A stretch of DNA of 64,000 bases from Pseudaquabacterium terrae. Lineage in GTDB: Bacteria > Pseudomonadota > Gammaproteobacteria > Burkholderiales > Burkholderiaceae_C. How positions within the stretch are numbered: position 1 is the stretch's first letter; every line of letters begins with the position of its first letter. The DNA lies in the NCBI RefSeq assembly GCF_013266755.1, contig NZ_JABRWJ010000001.1, forward strand, positions 558,001 to 622,000. Direction: 5' to 3'. Below the pieces are notes generated by a model, which saw only the letters and a program-made list of their open reading frames with translations, was not told the DNA's origin and searched no databases. The translations under genes were made by a program, and so were the position numbers. Positions 36,849 to 45,761 of this stretch are shown here, piece after piece.

Positions 36849-37078
36849 AAAGGCGCGGGCGGGCAGGCCGCAGCGCGCGTGGGAGGCGCCGGGCTTGGGC
36901 GCTTCGGGGGCGGCGAGCGAAGCGAGCTTCGTAGGCTGACTCGCCGGCGCTGTGCGCAGTGAGCGCAGCGAACGAAGCTAAATGGACGGCGCGTCCCCGA
37001 GGCGCTCAAGCCCGGGAAGTCGGCCCCCCAGGGCCGACCGCCGGATTCGCGCGCTGCGGCCTGCCCGCCCGTGCCTTT
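36849..37078. repeat. Structured TIR element B2 (inverted copy of B1)
   Basis: A 230-bp unit with 31-bp terminal inverted repeats (36849-36879 and 37048-37078, one mismatch), inverted relative to B1. The core around GCTTCGTTCGCTGCGCTCAC is nearly identical to B1. The TIR and the long inner stem have changed on both sides together, again keeping pairing. The 130-bp spacer between B1 and B2 holds two imperfect direct repeats beginning GCGGTGGCGTGCG (about 36730 and 36810). Confidence 0.78.
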
Positions 37079-37120
37079 GTCGCTCCACACGCCGCAAGCC
37101 AACGACGAACACGCGCACCG

Positions 37121-37138
37121 AACGACCGCAACGGGCCG
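37121..37138 (-). repeat. Outer inverted repeat of composite B, right
   Basis: AACGACCGCAACGGGCCG is an exact inverted match of 36429-36446. A similar sequence (AACGACCGC-TCA-GGGCCG) lies at 22137-22154, just right of element A2, so this flank belongs to the repeated unit. Confidence 0.65.
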
Positions 37139-37191
37139 GTCGCGTGAGGTCGCCTTTGAAAAGCGGGCAGTCGCACTACGGCAAGGGCGCG

Positions 37192-38721
37192 TCAAGCCGC
37201 GACCGCGACCCCCAGCTGCTCCGGTGACAGGTACTGCTGCCGGAATTCCTCGAACGGCAGCGTGTCGGCGGCTTCGTGCTGCTTCTGCGTGTCGATCGAT
37301 TCCGCGGCCAGGCGCTGGAAGCGCTCGTCGAGCGCCGGGCTGTACGGCAGCGCGAGGATCTGCTCGCGCGTGGCGCGCGAGCGGGCGACGGTGAAGCCGG
37401 TGTGCGAGCCGCCGTGCGCGTCGCGCATCGCGGCGAGCACGCGGGCCGAGGGCGTGCTGTCGGGGGCGTCGAGCCGCTCCATCGCCACGGCCAGCGCATC
37501 GCGGTGCGCACTGCCGCCGCCGGCTGCATCGAGCGCGGCGGCGATCGGCACGCACTCGTCGAGCAGCTGCCGGCCCCATTCGGCCAGGCTCACGTCGTGG
37601 CCGTTGCGTTCGAGTGTTATGCCCGGTTGGCGGCCGCTCTCGGCGGTGCGGTGCTGGTTGCGCCCCAGCGCGGCGATCTCGTCCGGGCTGTCCGGCGGGC
37701 TGTCCGACAGCAGGCAGTGCAGCAGGAAGATGTCGAGGAAGCGCGCGGTCGGCGCGCCGATGCCCACCGGCTCGAAGGGATCGAGGTCCATGCAGCGCAC
37801 CTCGACGTACTCGACGCCGCGATCGCGCAGCGCGTGCAGCGGGCGCTCGCCGGTGTCGATCACGCGCTTCGGCCGGATGGTGCCGTAGAACTCGTTCTCG
37901 ATCTGCAGCAGGCTGGTGGCGAGCTGGTTGTATTCGCCGCCGGGGTTGCGCACGCCGAGCGCCTCGTAGGCCGGATAGGGCCGCGTCATCGCGTCGTGCA
38001 GCGACGCGGCGTAACTGTCCAGGCTGTTGTAGCTGACCGAGAGCGAGGCCTGCGCATCGCTCTGGTAGCCCAGCCGCCCCATGCGCAGCGAGGTGGCATG
38101 CGGCCGGTACAGCGTGTGGTTGGCCAGCGGCTGCAACGGATGTGCTCGGCCGTCGACGAAACTCGAACACACCGCCGGCGAGGCGCCGAACAGGTACAGC
38201 AGCAGGAACGAATGGCGGCGGAAGTTGCGGATCAGCGCGAAATACTGTTCGCTGGAAACCTCCGGCAGCGACCAGTTGTAGTGGATGCCGGAGATCGTCT
38301 GCATGCGCCGGCCGTAGCGGTGGCCGAGGCCCATGCGGTAGATGCTCTTCGCCCGGCCGACGTTCGAGGTGCCGTAGCGGCCGATCGGAATCGTCTCGTC
38401 GGTCGGCAGCCCGCAGGGCATGCTGGCCACCCACAGCAGCTCGTCGCCGATCGCGCGGTAGCTGAACTGGTGGATCTCGGTCAGCTCGGCGATGCAGCTT
38501 TCGACGCCGGCGTGCACGCCGGTGATGAATTCGAGCTGCGATTCGCTGAAGTCAGTGGTGATGTGCGGATGCGTCAGCGCCGAGCCGAGCAGGATCGGAT
38601 GCGGCGTGGCCGCCAGCTGGCCGTTCGCATCGGCGCGCAGGCTCTCCTTTTCGATGCCGCGACGCATGCCGCGCAGCCGTTCCATCGACAAGCCGCGCAG
38701 GCGTTCCTGCAGTCTGCTCAT
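37192..38721 (-). CDS. gshA: Glutamate-cysteine ligase
   Basis: 509 residues from ATG 38719-38721, with GGAGAAC upstream. The N-terminal GMRRGIEKESLRADANGQLA and THPHITTDFSESQLEFITG are diagnostic of the gammaproteobacterial-type GshA. MQTISGIHYNWSLP carries active-site residues, and YVEVRCMDLDPFEPVGIGA is the usual metal/substrate segment. It makes gamma-glutamylcysteine, the first step of glutathione synthesis, in the cytoplasm. It converges on element pair B, and no gshB is nearby. Confidence 0.95.
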   Translation of the reverse strand: MSRLQERLRGLSMERLRGMRRGIEKESLRADANGQLAATPHPILLGSALTHPHITTDFSESQLEFITGVHAGVESCIAELTEIHQFSYRAIGDELLWVASMPCGLPTDETIPIGRYGTSNVGRAKSIYRMGLGHRYGRRMQTISGIHYNWSLPEVSSEQYFALIRNFRRHSFLLLYLFGASPAVCSSFVDGRAHPLQPLANHTLYRPHATSLRMGRLGYQSDAQASLSVSYNSLDSYAASLHDAMTRPYPAYEALGVRNPGGEYNQLATSLLQIENEFYGTIRPKRVIDTGERPLHALRDRGVEYVEVRCMDLDPFEPVGIGAPTARFLDIFLLHCLLSDSPPDSPDEIAALGRNQHRTAESGRQPGITLERNGHDVSLAEWGRQLLDECVPIAAALDAAGGGSAHRDALAVAMERLDAPDSTPSARVLAAMRDAHGGSHTGFTVARSRATREQILALPYSPALDERFQRLAAESIDTQKQHEAADTLPFEEFRQQYLSPEQLGVAVAA

Positions 38722-38856
38722 GGCCTGTTCTCCTCGGATTCGGCTTGGAAGGGGGCGAACGGTAGCACGCCCATCATGACCGCCTTGAGCGTGCCGGCAA
38801 GCCCCCAATGGCGCGGGGTACTCGCCCGGAACCCCTGCCGGCGATCGGGATTTCGG

Positions 38857-39069
38857 CTACGCCGGCGGCGGCGCGGGGGGCGTCAAGCCAAGGTCGCCGG
38901 CGCCCGCTTGCCGGCGGTCGCGCCAGGCCCGCATCTCGCGCTGCCAGCGCTGGTGTGCCTGGGCATGCAGATCGAAGATGCAGGGCTCGCAGCCGTTGCC
39001 GCAGCATTCGTAGTCGTCGGGGCGCGCGGGCTCGAGCGGCGGCGGATCGGGATCGGGGGCCAGGGTCAT
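38857..39069 (-). CDS. Small oxidoreductase-like (PF09791-type) protein
   Basis: 70 residues from ATG 39067-39069. The core PDDYECCGNGCEPCIFDLHA, with five cysteines, is the signature of the 'oxidoreductase-like' family also found at the N-terminus of some mitochondrial proteins. It is followed by basic helix (QRWQREMRAWRDRRQ) and a Pro/Ala tail. The cysteines probably bind a metal. It lies upstream of gshA on the same strand with a 135-bp gap. The function is not known. Confidence 0.75.
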   Translation of the reverse strand: MTLAPDPDPPPLEPARPDDYECCGNGCEPCIFDLHAQAHQRWQREMRAWRDRRQAGAGDLGLTPPAPPPA

Positions 39070-39175
39070 CGGGCAGGCAGCATAGCGCCCCGCCGCGGCG
39101 GCGCGGCGGCGCTGGGCGACACTCGGGCGCGCAAGGGGGCCGCCGGCCGCCGCGCTGACAGGGAGACACCGAACG

Positions 39176-39607
39176 ATGATCAGCAACCCGCTGAACCCGC
39201 TGGCCTGGGCCTTCGGCGCGCCCGTGCCCTGGGCCTGGCCCGGTGCGGCCAAGCTCGCGCCCGATCAGGTGTCGCAGGCGATCAATCCCGGCTGGACGCT
39301 GGCCGGCGTGGTCGTCAACGCGCAGAACTCGTCGGCGCCGTCGGTCGAGCAAAGCGTGGTGAGCCGGCACAGCTACGGCCGCCAGCTCGGCCGGGTGATG
39401 GATGCCGTGGGCGCGCTGCTCGATGCCGCGCCGAAGCTGGCCGGCGACGAGCGCGTGCGCGACTTTCGCGAGCTCGCCCAGCAGGTCGAGGAGATCAAGC
39501 GCGCGGCCGCCGGCGACCGCATCGAGCGCCTGGCCGACGAGCTGGCGCTGGTGCGCGCGAGCGATCCGGAAGGTTGGCAGCGCCTGCAGGCAGCGCTCGG
39601 CCGCTGA
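39176..39607 (+). CDS. Conserved hypothetical protein, 143 aa
   Basis: Starts at ATG 39176 with AGGGAGACA upstream. An N-terminal Pro/Trp-rich part (NPLAWAFGAPVPWAWPG) leads to a polar segment. A long helical region follows (GRQLGRVMDAVGALLDAA, FRELAQQVEEIKRAAAGD, ERLADELALVR). It has neither signal peptide nor membrane helix. It looks like a small soluble coiled protein of the phasin-like kind, but I do not recognise the family. The WYL regulator gene follows after 12 bp, so they may be co-transcribed. Confidence 0.6.
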   Translation: MISNPLNPLAWAFGAPVPWAWPGAAKLAPDQVSQAINPGWTLAGVVVNAQNSSAPSVEQSVVSRHSYGRQLGRVMDAVGALLDAAPKLAGDERVRDFRELAQQVEEIKRAAAGDRIERLADELALVRASDPEGWQRLQAALGR

Positions 39608-39619
39608 GGCCTGCTCCGC

Positions 39620-40606
39620 ATGCTGCCGCCAGCCCGCTTGCTGCGCCTGCTGGCGCTGCTGCAGGCGCAGCCGAGCTGGCCGGGCCCCGAGCTCGCGCAG
39701 CGGCTGGCGATCACCGACCGCACGCTGCGGCGCGATGTCGACAAGCTGCGCAGCCTGGGCTACGCGGTCGAGGCCTCGGCCGGCACGGCCGGCGGCTACC
39801 GGCTCGCGCCCGGCGCGAAGCTGCCGCCGCTGGCGATCGAGGAGGACGAAGCGCTGGCCATCGCGCTCGGCCTGTCGAGCCTGGCCGGCAGCGCGGTCGC
39901 CGACCTGGGCGACGCCGGCACGCGCGCGCTGGCCAAGATCGAGCAGGTGCTGCCGGCGCCGCTGCGCCAGCGCCTGGCGCACGTGCGGCGCGCGTTGGTC
40001 GTGCAGGCCAGCGATGTCGCGACCGCGGTGACGCCCGAGCGCCTGGCCGCGCTGGCCGATGCCTGCGCCGAGCGCCACACGCTGACCCTCGCCTACGCCG
40101 ACCATGCGGGCCGAACGACCCGGCGCCGTGTCGAACCGCAGCGGCTGGTCTTCGGCGACGGCCGCTGGTACCTCGTCGCCTGGGACCTCGAGCGCGCCGA
40201 CTGGCGCACGTTTCGCATCGACCGCATCGGCACGCTCGAAGCCGGGCCGCCCTTTGCCGCGCGGCGGCCACCGGCCGAGGACATCGGCAGTTATGTCGCG
40301 CAAGGCGTCGCGACCGCCGCGTACCGACACGCGGCCGTGGTGCTGTTCGACGCCCCGCCCGAACGCCTGCAGCCGAGCCTCGAATGGATGCACGCAGTGG
40401 TCGAGCCGCTGGCCGAAGGCCGCACGCGCGTGCGCACCGGCACGCAGTCGCTCGACGCGCTGGCCGTCTGGCTGGCCTGCACCGCGCTGCCCTTCACGGT
40501 CGAATCGCCGCCCGCGCTGGCCAGGCACCTGGCGCGGCTGGCGACCCGCCTGCGCGATGCGGCGGCCCGTTCACCGCGGACAGGATCTGTCCGCAAGAGC
40601 CGCTAG
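39620..40606 (+). CDS. WYL-domain transcriptional regulator
   Basis: 328 residues from ATG 39620. The N-terminal HTH_11 winged helix is RLLRLLALLQAQPSWPGPEL, AQRLAITDRTLRRDVDKLRS and GYAVEASAGTAGGYRL. The WYL domain follows, with GDGRWYLVAWDLERADWRTF and RIDRI near residue 190, and a WCX-like C-terminal part ends the protein. Such regulators sense nucleic acid or small ligands and often control DNA-damage or defence genes. No target is evident here beyond the following GFA gene, 32 bp downstream. Confidence 0.88.
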   Translation: MLPPARLLRLLALLQAQPSWPGPELAQRLAITDRTLRRDVDKLRSLGYAVEASAGTAGGYRLAPGAKLPPLAIEEDEALAIALGLSSLAGSAVADLGDAGTRALAKIEQVLPAPLRQRLAHVRRALVVQASDVATAVTPERLAALADACAERHTLTLAYADHAGRTTRRRVEPQRLVFGDGRWYLVAWDLERADWRTFRIDRIGTLEAGPPFAARRPPAEDIGSYVAQGVATAAYRHAAVVLFDAPPERLQPSLEWMHAVVEPLAEGRTRVRTGTQSLDALAVWLACTALPFTVESPPALARHLARLATRLRDAAARSPRTGSVRKSR

Positions 40607-40638
40607 GCTGCGCCCTTCCCTTTCAGGAGCTATTCGAC

Positions 40639-41040
40639 ATGCAGAAGACCTACCAGGGCAGCTGCCATTGCGGCGCGGTGCGCTTCCAGGCGCTGATCGA
40701 CCTGTCTGCCGGCACCACGCGCTGCAACTGCTCGCTCTGCCGCAGGACGCGCTACTGGGGCACCTCGGTCAAGCCGGAGGCGTTCACGCTGCTCGGGGGC
40801 GCCGACGCGATCGCCGCCTACAGCTTCGCCTCGAAGAGCCTGCGCCACGAGTTCTGCCGCCATTGCGGCGTGCGCCCGTTCGGCCACGGCAGCGGCGAGT
40901 GGGCCGGCGGCGAGTTCGTGTCGATCAACATCGGAACGCTCGACGCCAGCGACGAGGAACTGGCCGCGGCGCCGATCCAGTACTGCGACGGCCGCAACGA
41001 CAACTGGATGGAAAAGCCGAAGTTCACGCAGCACATGTGA
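40639..41040 (+). CDS. GFA/CENP-V-family zinc protein
   Basis: 133 residues from ATG 40639, with CAGGAGC upstream. Zinc ligands are the CHCGAV, CNCSLCRR and CRHCGVRPFG clusters, the order of the glutathione-dependent formaldehyde-activating (GFA) fold. The biochemical activity of most members is not established. It is probably co-transcribed with the WYL regulator. Confidence 0.85.
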   Translation: MQKTYQGSCHCGAVRFQALIDLSAGTTRCNCSLCRRTRYWGTSVKPEAFTLLGGADAIAAYSFASKSLRHEFCRHCGVRPFGHGSGEWAGGEFVSINIGTLDASDEELAAAPIQYCDGRNDNWMEKPKFTQHM

Positions 41041-41249
41041 CGGGTCGGTCCGGACGGCGGCGACGAAACGCCGATTCGATGGGATCAAACGCGCGACGAT
41101 CGGGCAGAACAGGCCGGCTTCGAGATTAAGCTTGCGGCCCCGGGTCCGCGCAAGCGGCGCCCTCGGGGCCCCTGGCGGCCAAACCCACAGCGGCCGCCGT
41201 CGTGACGAAGCCAAGAGCTTCATCCCACAAGAATCAGGAGATCCGTCCG

Positions 41250-42479
41250 ATGTCGCGCCGTCGTCTGCCCGCCATTCCACGCGCCCTTGCGCTCGCCGCC
41301 GCCCTCGCTGCCAGCGTGTGGCTGCTCGGCGCCTGCGGCAAACCCGGCGGCGACGCCGCCGCGGCCAAGGCCGCCGCAGCGAGCGCCGCGCTGCCACCGC
41401 TGCTGCTGGCCGCCGAGGACCTGCGCAGCGTCGGCGAAGGCACGCTCTCGCAAGGGCCGGTGATCACCGGCTCGATCCAGCCCGAGCGCCGCGCCGACCT
41501 GCGCGCCGAGGTCTCGGCAATCGTCACGCAGGTGCTGAAGGACAACGGCGAGCCGGTCAAGCGCGGCGACCTGCTGGTGCGCCTGGACGACACCGCGATC
41601 CGCGACAGCCTGGCCTCGGCTGAGGAAGCCTTGCGCGCATCGAGCCAGGGGCTGGAGCAGTCGGAGCGCCAATACCAGCGCCTGAAGACGCTGCAGGCCC
41701 AGGGCATGAGCTCGATCCAGGCGATGGAAGACGCCGAGATGCGGCGCAACAACGTGCAGAGCGACCAGGTCGCCGCGAAGTCCCGCGTGGCCACCGCGCG
41801 CCAGCAGCTGCAGCGCACGGAGGTGCGCGCGCCGTTCGACGGCGTGGTCAGCGACCGCAAGGTTTCGGCCGGCGACACGGCGCAGGTCGGCAAGGAGCTG
41901 GTCAAGGTGATCGACCCGGCCAGCATGCGTTTCGAGGGCCTGGTGTCGGCCGACCGCATGCACGAGATCAAGCTCGGCCAGCCGGTCAACTTCCGCGTCA
42001 ACGGTTTTCCGCAGACCGAGTTCGTCGGTCGCATCAAGCGCATCGACGCGTCGGCGAATGCGACGACGCGCCAGGTCGAGGTGCTGGTGGCCTTCGGCGA
42101 GCAGCAGCCGCCGCGCGTCGCCGGGCTGTATGCCGAAGGCCGAATCGAAGCCGGCACGACGACCGCGCTGATGCTGCCCGAGGCCTCTGTCGTGCGTGCG
42201 GGCGATGCGACGCACGTCTGGCGCGTGCAGGGCAACGCGCTGAAGAAGGTCGCCGTCAAGCTCGGCGAGCGCGATGCGCGCCGCGGCGAGTACCCGGTGC
42301 TCGACGGCCTGGCCGCCGGCGACCGCGTGCTGCGCAATCCGGGCAGCACGGTCAGCGACGGGCAGCGCGTCGAGTTCGCCGCCGCGGCGGCGAAGGCGCC
42401 CGCAGCCAGCGCAGCCCCTGCGGTATCGGCCCCCGCCGCCTCCGCCGCCCAAGTCTCGTCTTCCGCTCCGAGGAGCTGA
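41250..42479 (+). CDS. RND efflux periplasmic adaptor (membrane fusion protein), lipoprotein
   Basis: 409 residues from ATG 41250 with CAGGAG upstream. The signal peptide ends in the lipobox LLGACGK, so Cys is lipidated. HlyD/AcrA-type order: barrel-sandwich start RRADLRAEVSAIVTQVLKDN, VKRGDLLVRLDD, a helical hairpin (SSQGLEQSERQYQRLKTLQA), TEVRAPFDGVVSDRKVSAGD, then beta-barrel and membrane-proximal domains. It bridges the RND permease encoded 1 bp downstream to an outer-membrane channel. No TolC-like gene is in the window. Confidence 0.93.
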   Translation: MSRRRLPAIPRALALAAALAASVWLLGACGKPGGDAAAAKAAAASAALPPLLLAAEDLRSVGEGTLSQGPVITGSIQPERRADLRAEVSAIVTQVLKDNGEPVKRGDLLVRLDDTAIRDSLASAEEALRASSQGLEQSERQYQRLKTLQAQGMSSIQAMEDAEMRRNNVQSDQVAAKSRVATARQQLQRTEVRAPFDGVVSDRKVSAGDTAQVGKELVKVIDPASMRFEGLVSADRMHEIKLGQPVNFRVNGFPQTEFVGRIKRIDASANATTRQVEVLVAFGEQQPPRVAGLYAEGRIEAGTTTALMLPEASVVRAGDATHVWRVQGNALKKVAVKLGERDARRGEYPVLDGLAAGDRVLRNPGSTVSDGQRVEFAAAAAKAPAASAAPAVSAPAASAAQVSSSAPRS

Positions 42480-42480
42480 C

Positions 42481-45400
42481 ATGTTCCTGTCGGACTTCAG
42501 CATCAAGCGACCGATTGCCACGGTCATGATCATCATCGCGCTGATGTGCCTGGGCCTGATCGCCCTGAGCAAGCTGCGCGTCAACCAGATTCCCGACGTC
42601 GAGCAGCCGGTGCTCGTCGTCAACATCGCCTACCCCGGCGCGTCGCCGGACACGGTCGAGCGCGAGATCGTCAACCGCGTCGAGAAGTCGCTGCAGAGCA
42701 TCTCGGGCATGGACGACGTGCGCTCGACCGCCGCCGAGGGCAACGCGCGCGTCGTGCTGATCTTCAAGTTCGGCAAGAACATGATCGAGGCGGCCGACGA
42801 GGTGCGCAACGCGATCGGCACCGTGCGCCACAAGCTGCCGGTCGAGATGCGCGAGCCGGTGCTGCAGCGGCTGGACCCGGCCGCGCAGCCGATCATGCAG
42901 CTGGCGCTGTCGTCGCAAGCGCTGTCGCATGCCGAGATCTCGCGCCTGGCGGAGGACCACCTGGCCGACCGCTTCCGCGCGATCGCCGGCGTCGCGGTGG
43001 TCAACGTCAACGGGGCGCTGCGGCGCGAGCTGTCGGTGCTGCTGCGCGCCGAGAAGCTGCGTGAATTCGGCGTCTCCGTCAGCGAGGTCGTCAATGCGGT
43101 GCGCACGCAGAACGCCACCGCGCCGGTCGGCAAAGTGCGCGGCACGCTGGAAGACCAGAGCATCCGGCTGGTCGGGCGCATCGAATCGCCGGCGCAGTTC
43201 GAGCAGATCGTGATCCGCCGCCGCGGCGACGAGATCGTGCGCCTGGGGCAGGTCGCGCAGGTGCGCGACGGCTTCGCCGAGCTTTCCGGCTTCTCGGTGC
43301 GCAACGGCCATCCGAACGTCGGCCTGTCGGTCACGCGCACGCGGGACGCCAGCACCGTCGGCGTCGCCGATCAGATCCGCAAGGAGGTCGCCGACATCAA
43401 CAAGACGCTGCCCAAGGGCACCAAGCTCGAGGTGACGCAGGACGGCGGCGAGAGCGCGCAGAACAGCCTGAACAACGTGGTGCACGCGCTGCTCTTCGGC
43501 GCCGGGCTGACGATCTTCGTCGTCTACGTGTTCCTGAACTCGTGGCGCTCGACGCTGATCACCGCCTTGAGCCTGCCGACCTCGGTGATCGCGGCCTTCA
43601 TCGCGGTCTGGCTGTGCGGGTTCTCGTTGAACTTCATGAGCCTGCTCGGGCTGTCGCTGGCGATCGGCGTGCTGATCGACGATGCGATCGTCGTGCGCGA
43701 GAACATCGTGCGGCACATGGAGATGGGCGAGGACCGGCGCACCGCCGCGCTGAACGGCACCGCCGAGATCGGCCTGGCGGTGGCGGCGACGACCTTCTCG
43801 ATCGTCGCGGTGTTCGTGCCGGTGGCCTTCATGCCCGGCGTCTCCGGCGAGTGGTTCCGGCCCTTCGGGCTGACGGTGGTCGCCTCGGTGATGGTCAGCC
43901 TGTTCATCAGCTTCACGCTCGACCCGATGCTGTCGGCCAACTGGGGTGACCCGCCCGGGCACCACGAGACGCAGAAGGCCGGCATCAGCCGCTTGCTGCA
44001 GCGCTTCAACCACTGGTTCGACCACCAGGCCGAGCGCTACGGCCGGGTCATCGAGTGGGCGCTGCACCACCGGGCGTGGATGTTCTTCTTCGCCATCGCC
44101 AGCCTGGTCGGCGCGTTCGGGCTGCAGGCCAAGTACGGCGAATCGAGCTTCCTGCCGTCGTCGGACTTCGGCACCATCGCGGTCGAGGTGCGCACGCCGT
44201 CCTCCGGCAGCCTCGAATACGTGCGGCTGAAGATGGAGAGCGCCGCGGCGCTGGCGCGCACGATTCCCGAGACGCGCGCGACCAACAGCGTGGTCGGCGT
44301 CGGCGGCGGCCGCATCTACGTGGACATCGGCAAGAGCACGCAGCGCAAGCGCACGGCCATCGCCGTGGCGCAGGAGCTGCGCGAGAAGGTCAAGCGCCTG
44401 GTCGGCGCCGAGTACGTGGTGCTCGACGACCTGAACAACGGCGCGCAGAAGCCGGTGCAGATCCGCTTCTCGGGCACCGATTCGCGCCGGCTGCTGGCGA
44501 TCACCAGCGACTTCATGGAGCAGCTGCGCAAGGTGCCGGGCGCGGTCGACGTCGGCCTGTCGGAGCTGGAGCCGCAGAACGAGCTGAAGATCGAGCTCGA
44601 CCGCGGGCTGGCCAACAACATGGGCATCTCGGTCAACGATGCCGCGCAGGCGCTGCGCGTGGCCTTCGCCGGCGTCGAGGTCGGTGACTGGGTCGACCCG
44701 GCCGGCGAGACGCGTGATGTCGCGGTGCGGCTGCACCCGGCCGACCGCGTCGATGCCAGCAACATCGAGCGGCTGCCGATCGCCGTGTCGGGCAGCAACG
44801 GGATGATGGTGCCGCTGGAGCAGATCGCCACCGTGACGATGGGCAAGGGGCCGTCGCAGATCCAGCACGCCGACGGCAAGCGAATGATTGCCGTCTCGGC
44901 CAACGCGCAGGGCCGCTCGGCCGGCAACGTGACGGCCGATGCGCTGAAGCTGGCCAAGGCGATGGAGTTCCCGCCCGGCTACGGGCTGGAGCTGGCCGGC
45001 GCGTCGAAGGACCAGCAGGAGGTGTTCCGCGAGATGGGCATCGCGCTGCTCAGCGGCATCGTGCTGATGTACATGATCCTGGTCGTGCAGTTCGGCTCGT
45101 TCACCGCGCCCCTGCCGGTGATGATCTCGCTGCTGTTCACGCCGATCGGCGTCGTGCTGGCGCTGCTGCTGACCAAGAACACGCTGAACCTGATGAGCTT
45201 CATCGGCATCATCATGCTGGTCGGCCTGGTGGCGAAGAACGCGATCCTGCTGCTCGACGCGGCGCGCGTGCGCGAGAAGGAAGGCATGGACCGCGAGGCG
45301 GCGCTGGTCGCCGCGGGGCAGCGCCGGCTGCGGCCGATCCTGATGACCACCTTCGCGCTGATCGCCGGCATGCTGCCGGTGGCCATCGGCGTCGGCGAAG

Positions 45401-45699
45401 GCGGCGAGTTCTATCGCCCGATGGCCGTGGCCATCATCGGCGGCACGATCACGTCGACGCTGCTGACCCTGCTGGTGATCCCGAGCTTCTACGACTCGAT
45501 CGAGATCAAGCGCGACAGCCTGGTCAACAAGTTCCACGCCCGCTCGGCGCGCTGGAATCCCTTCGTCGCCTTCGTGGTCACCTTCGTCGAGGTGCTGCTG
45601 TTCCTGACGCTCATCCGCTTCGTCTACCGGGTGGTGGTCGGCACGGCGCGCTGGCTGTGGCAGCGCACCGCCGGGCGGCGGCCGGTGCAGCCGGCTTGA
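42481..45699 (+). CDS. RND-family efflux permease (HAE1-like)
   Basis: 1072 residues from ATG 42481, 1 bp after the adaptor gene. It starts MFLSDFSIKRPIATVMIIIA, the typical first RND helix. The proton-relay aspartates lie in LAIGVLIDDAIVVRENIVRH (helix 4). The second half repeats the layout, with VVQFGSFTAPLPVMISLLFT and GIIMLVGLVAKNAILLLDAA. An additional hydrophobic segment near the C-terminus (FVAFVVTFVEVLLFLTLIRF) goes beyond the usual twelve helices. It exports drugs or other amphiphiles. A terminator follows at 45722. Confidence 0.94.
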   Translation: MFLSDFSIKRPIATVMIIIALMCLGLIALSKLRVNQIPDVEQPVLVVNIAYPGASPDTVEREIVNRVEKSLQSISGMDDVRSTAAEGNARVVLIFKFGKNMIEAADEVRNAIGTVRHKLPVEMREPVLQRLDPAAQPIMQLALSSQALSHAEISRLAEDHLADRFRAIAGVAVVNVNGALRRELSVLLRAEKLREFGVSVSEVVNAVRTQNATAPVGKVRGTLEDQSIRLVGRIESPAQFEQIVIRRRGDEIVRLGQVAQVRDGFAELSGFSVRNGHPNVGLSVTRTRDASTVGVADQIRKEVADINKTLPKGTKLEVTQDGGESAQNSLNNVVHALLFGAGLTIFVVYVFLNSWRSTLITALSLPTSVIAAFIAVWLCGFSLNFMSLLGLSLAIGVLIDDAIVVRENIVRHMEMGEDRRTAALNGTAEIGLAVAATTFSIVAVFVPVAFMPGVSGEWFRPFGLTVVASVMVSLFISFTLDPMLSANWGDPPGHHETQKAGISRLLQRFNHWFDHQAERYGRVIEWALHHRAWMFFFAIASLVGAFGLQAKYGESSFLPSSDFGTIAVEVRTPSSGSLEYVRLKMESAAALARTIPETRATNSVVGVGGGRIYVDIGKSTQRKRTAIAVAQELREKVKRLVGAEYVVLDDLNNGAQKPVQIRFSGTDSRRLLAITSDFMEQLRKVPGAVDVGLSELEPQNELKIELDRGLANNMGISVNDAAQALRVAFAGVEVGDWVDPAGETRDVAVRLHPADRVDASNIERLPIAVSGSNGMMVPLEQIATVTMGKGPSQIQHADGKRMIAVSANAQGRSAGNVTADALKLAKAMEFPPGYGLELAGASKDQQEVFREMGIALLSGIVLMYMILVVQFGSFTAPLPVMISLLFTPIGVVLALLLTKNTLNLMSFIGIIMLVGLVAKNAILLLDAARVREKEGMDREAALVAAGQRRLRPILMTTFALIAGMLPVAIGVGEGGEFYRPMAVAIIGGTITSTLLTLLVIPSFYDSIEIKRDSLVNKFHARSARWNPFVAFVVTFVEVLLFLTLIRFVYRVVVGTARWLWQRTAGRRPVQPA

Positions 45700-45721
45700 C
45701 GCTGACCCCTGGATGAAGAAC

Positions 45722-45749
45722 AGGCCCCGACATGTCGGGGCTCGTTTTC
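45722..45749 (+). terminator. Intrinsic terminator after the RND operon
   Basis: A perfect GCCCCGACATGTCGGGGC stem (45724-45741) is followed by TCGTTTTC. It lies between the RND permease stop and the convergent glucanotransferase stop, and can serve mainly the plus strand. Confidence 0.75.
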
Positions 45750-45761
45750 ATTCAGCGTCGA

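Noticed and set aside
36334-37147. Open frames across element pair B
   Set aside because: Same reasons as for pair A; frames such as LASFAALTAHSAGE repeat because the DNA is repeated, not because it is coding.
37276-41040. 1254-codon open frame running through gshA and the WYL gene
   Set aside because: Only its last 133 codons are real (the GFA-family gene from 40639); the rest overlaps gshA antisense and the WYL gene out of frame.
42352-45537. 1061-codon open frame opposite the RND permease
   Set aside because: Mirror of an unmistakable RND permease; sequence is low-complexity Arg/His/Gln.
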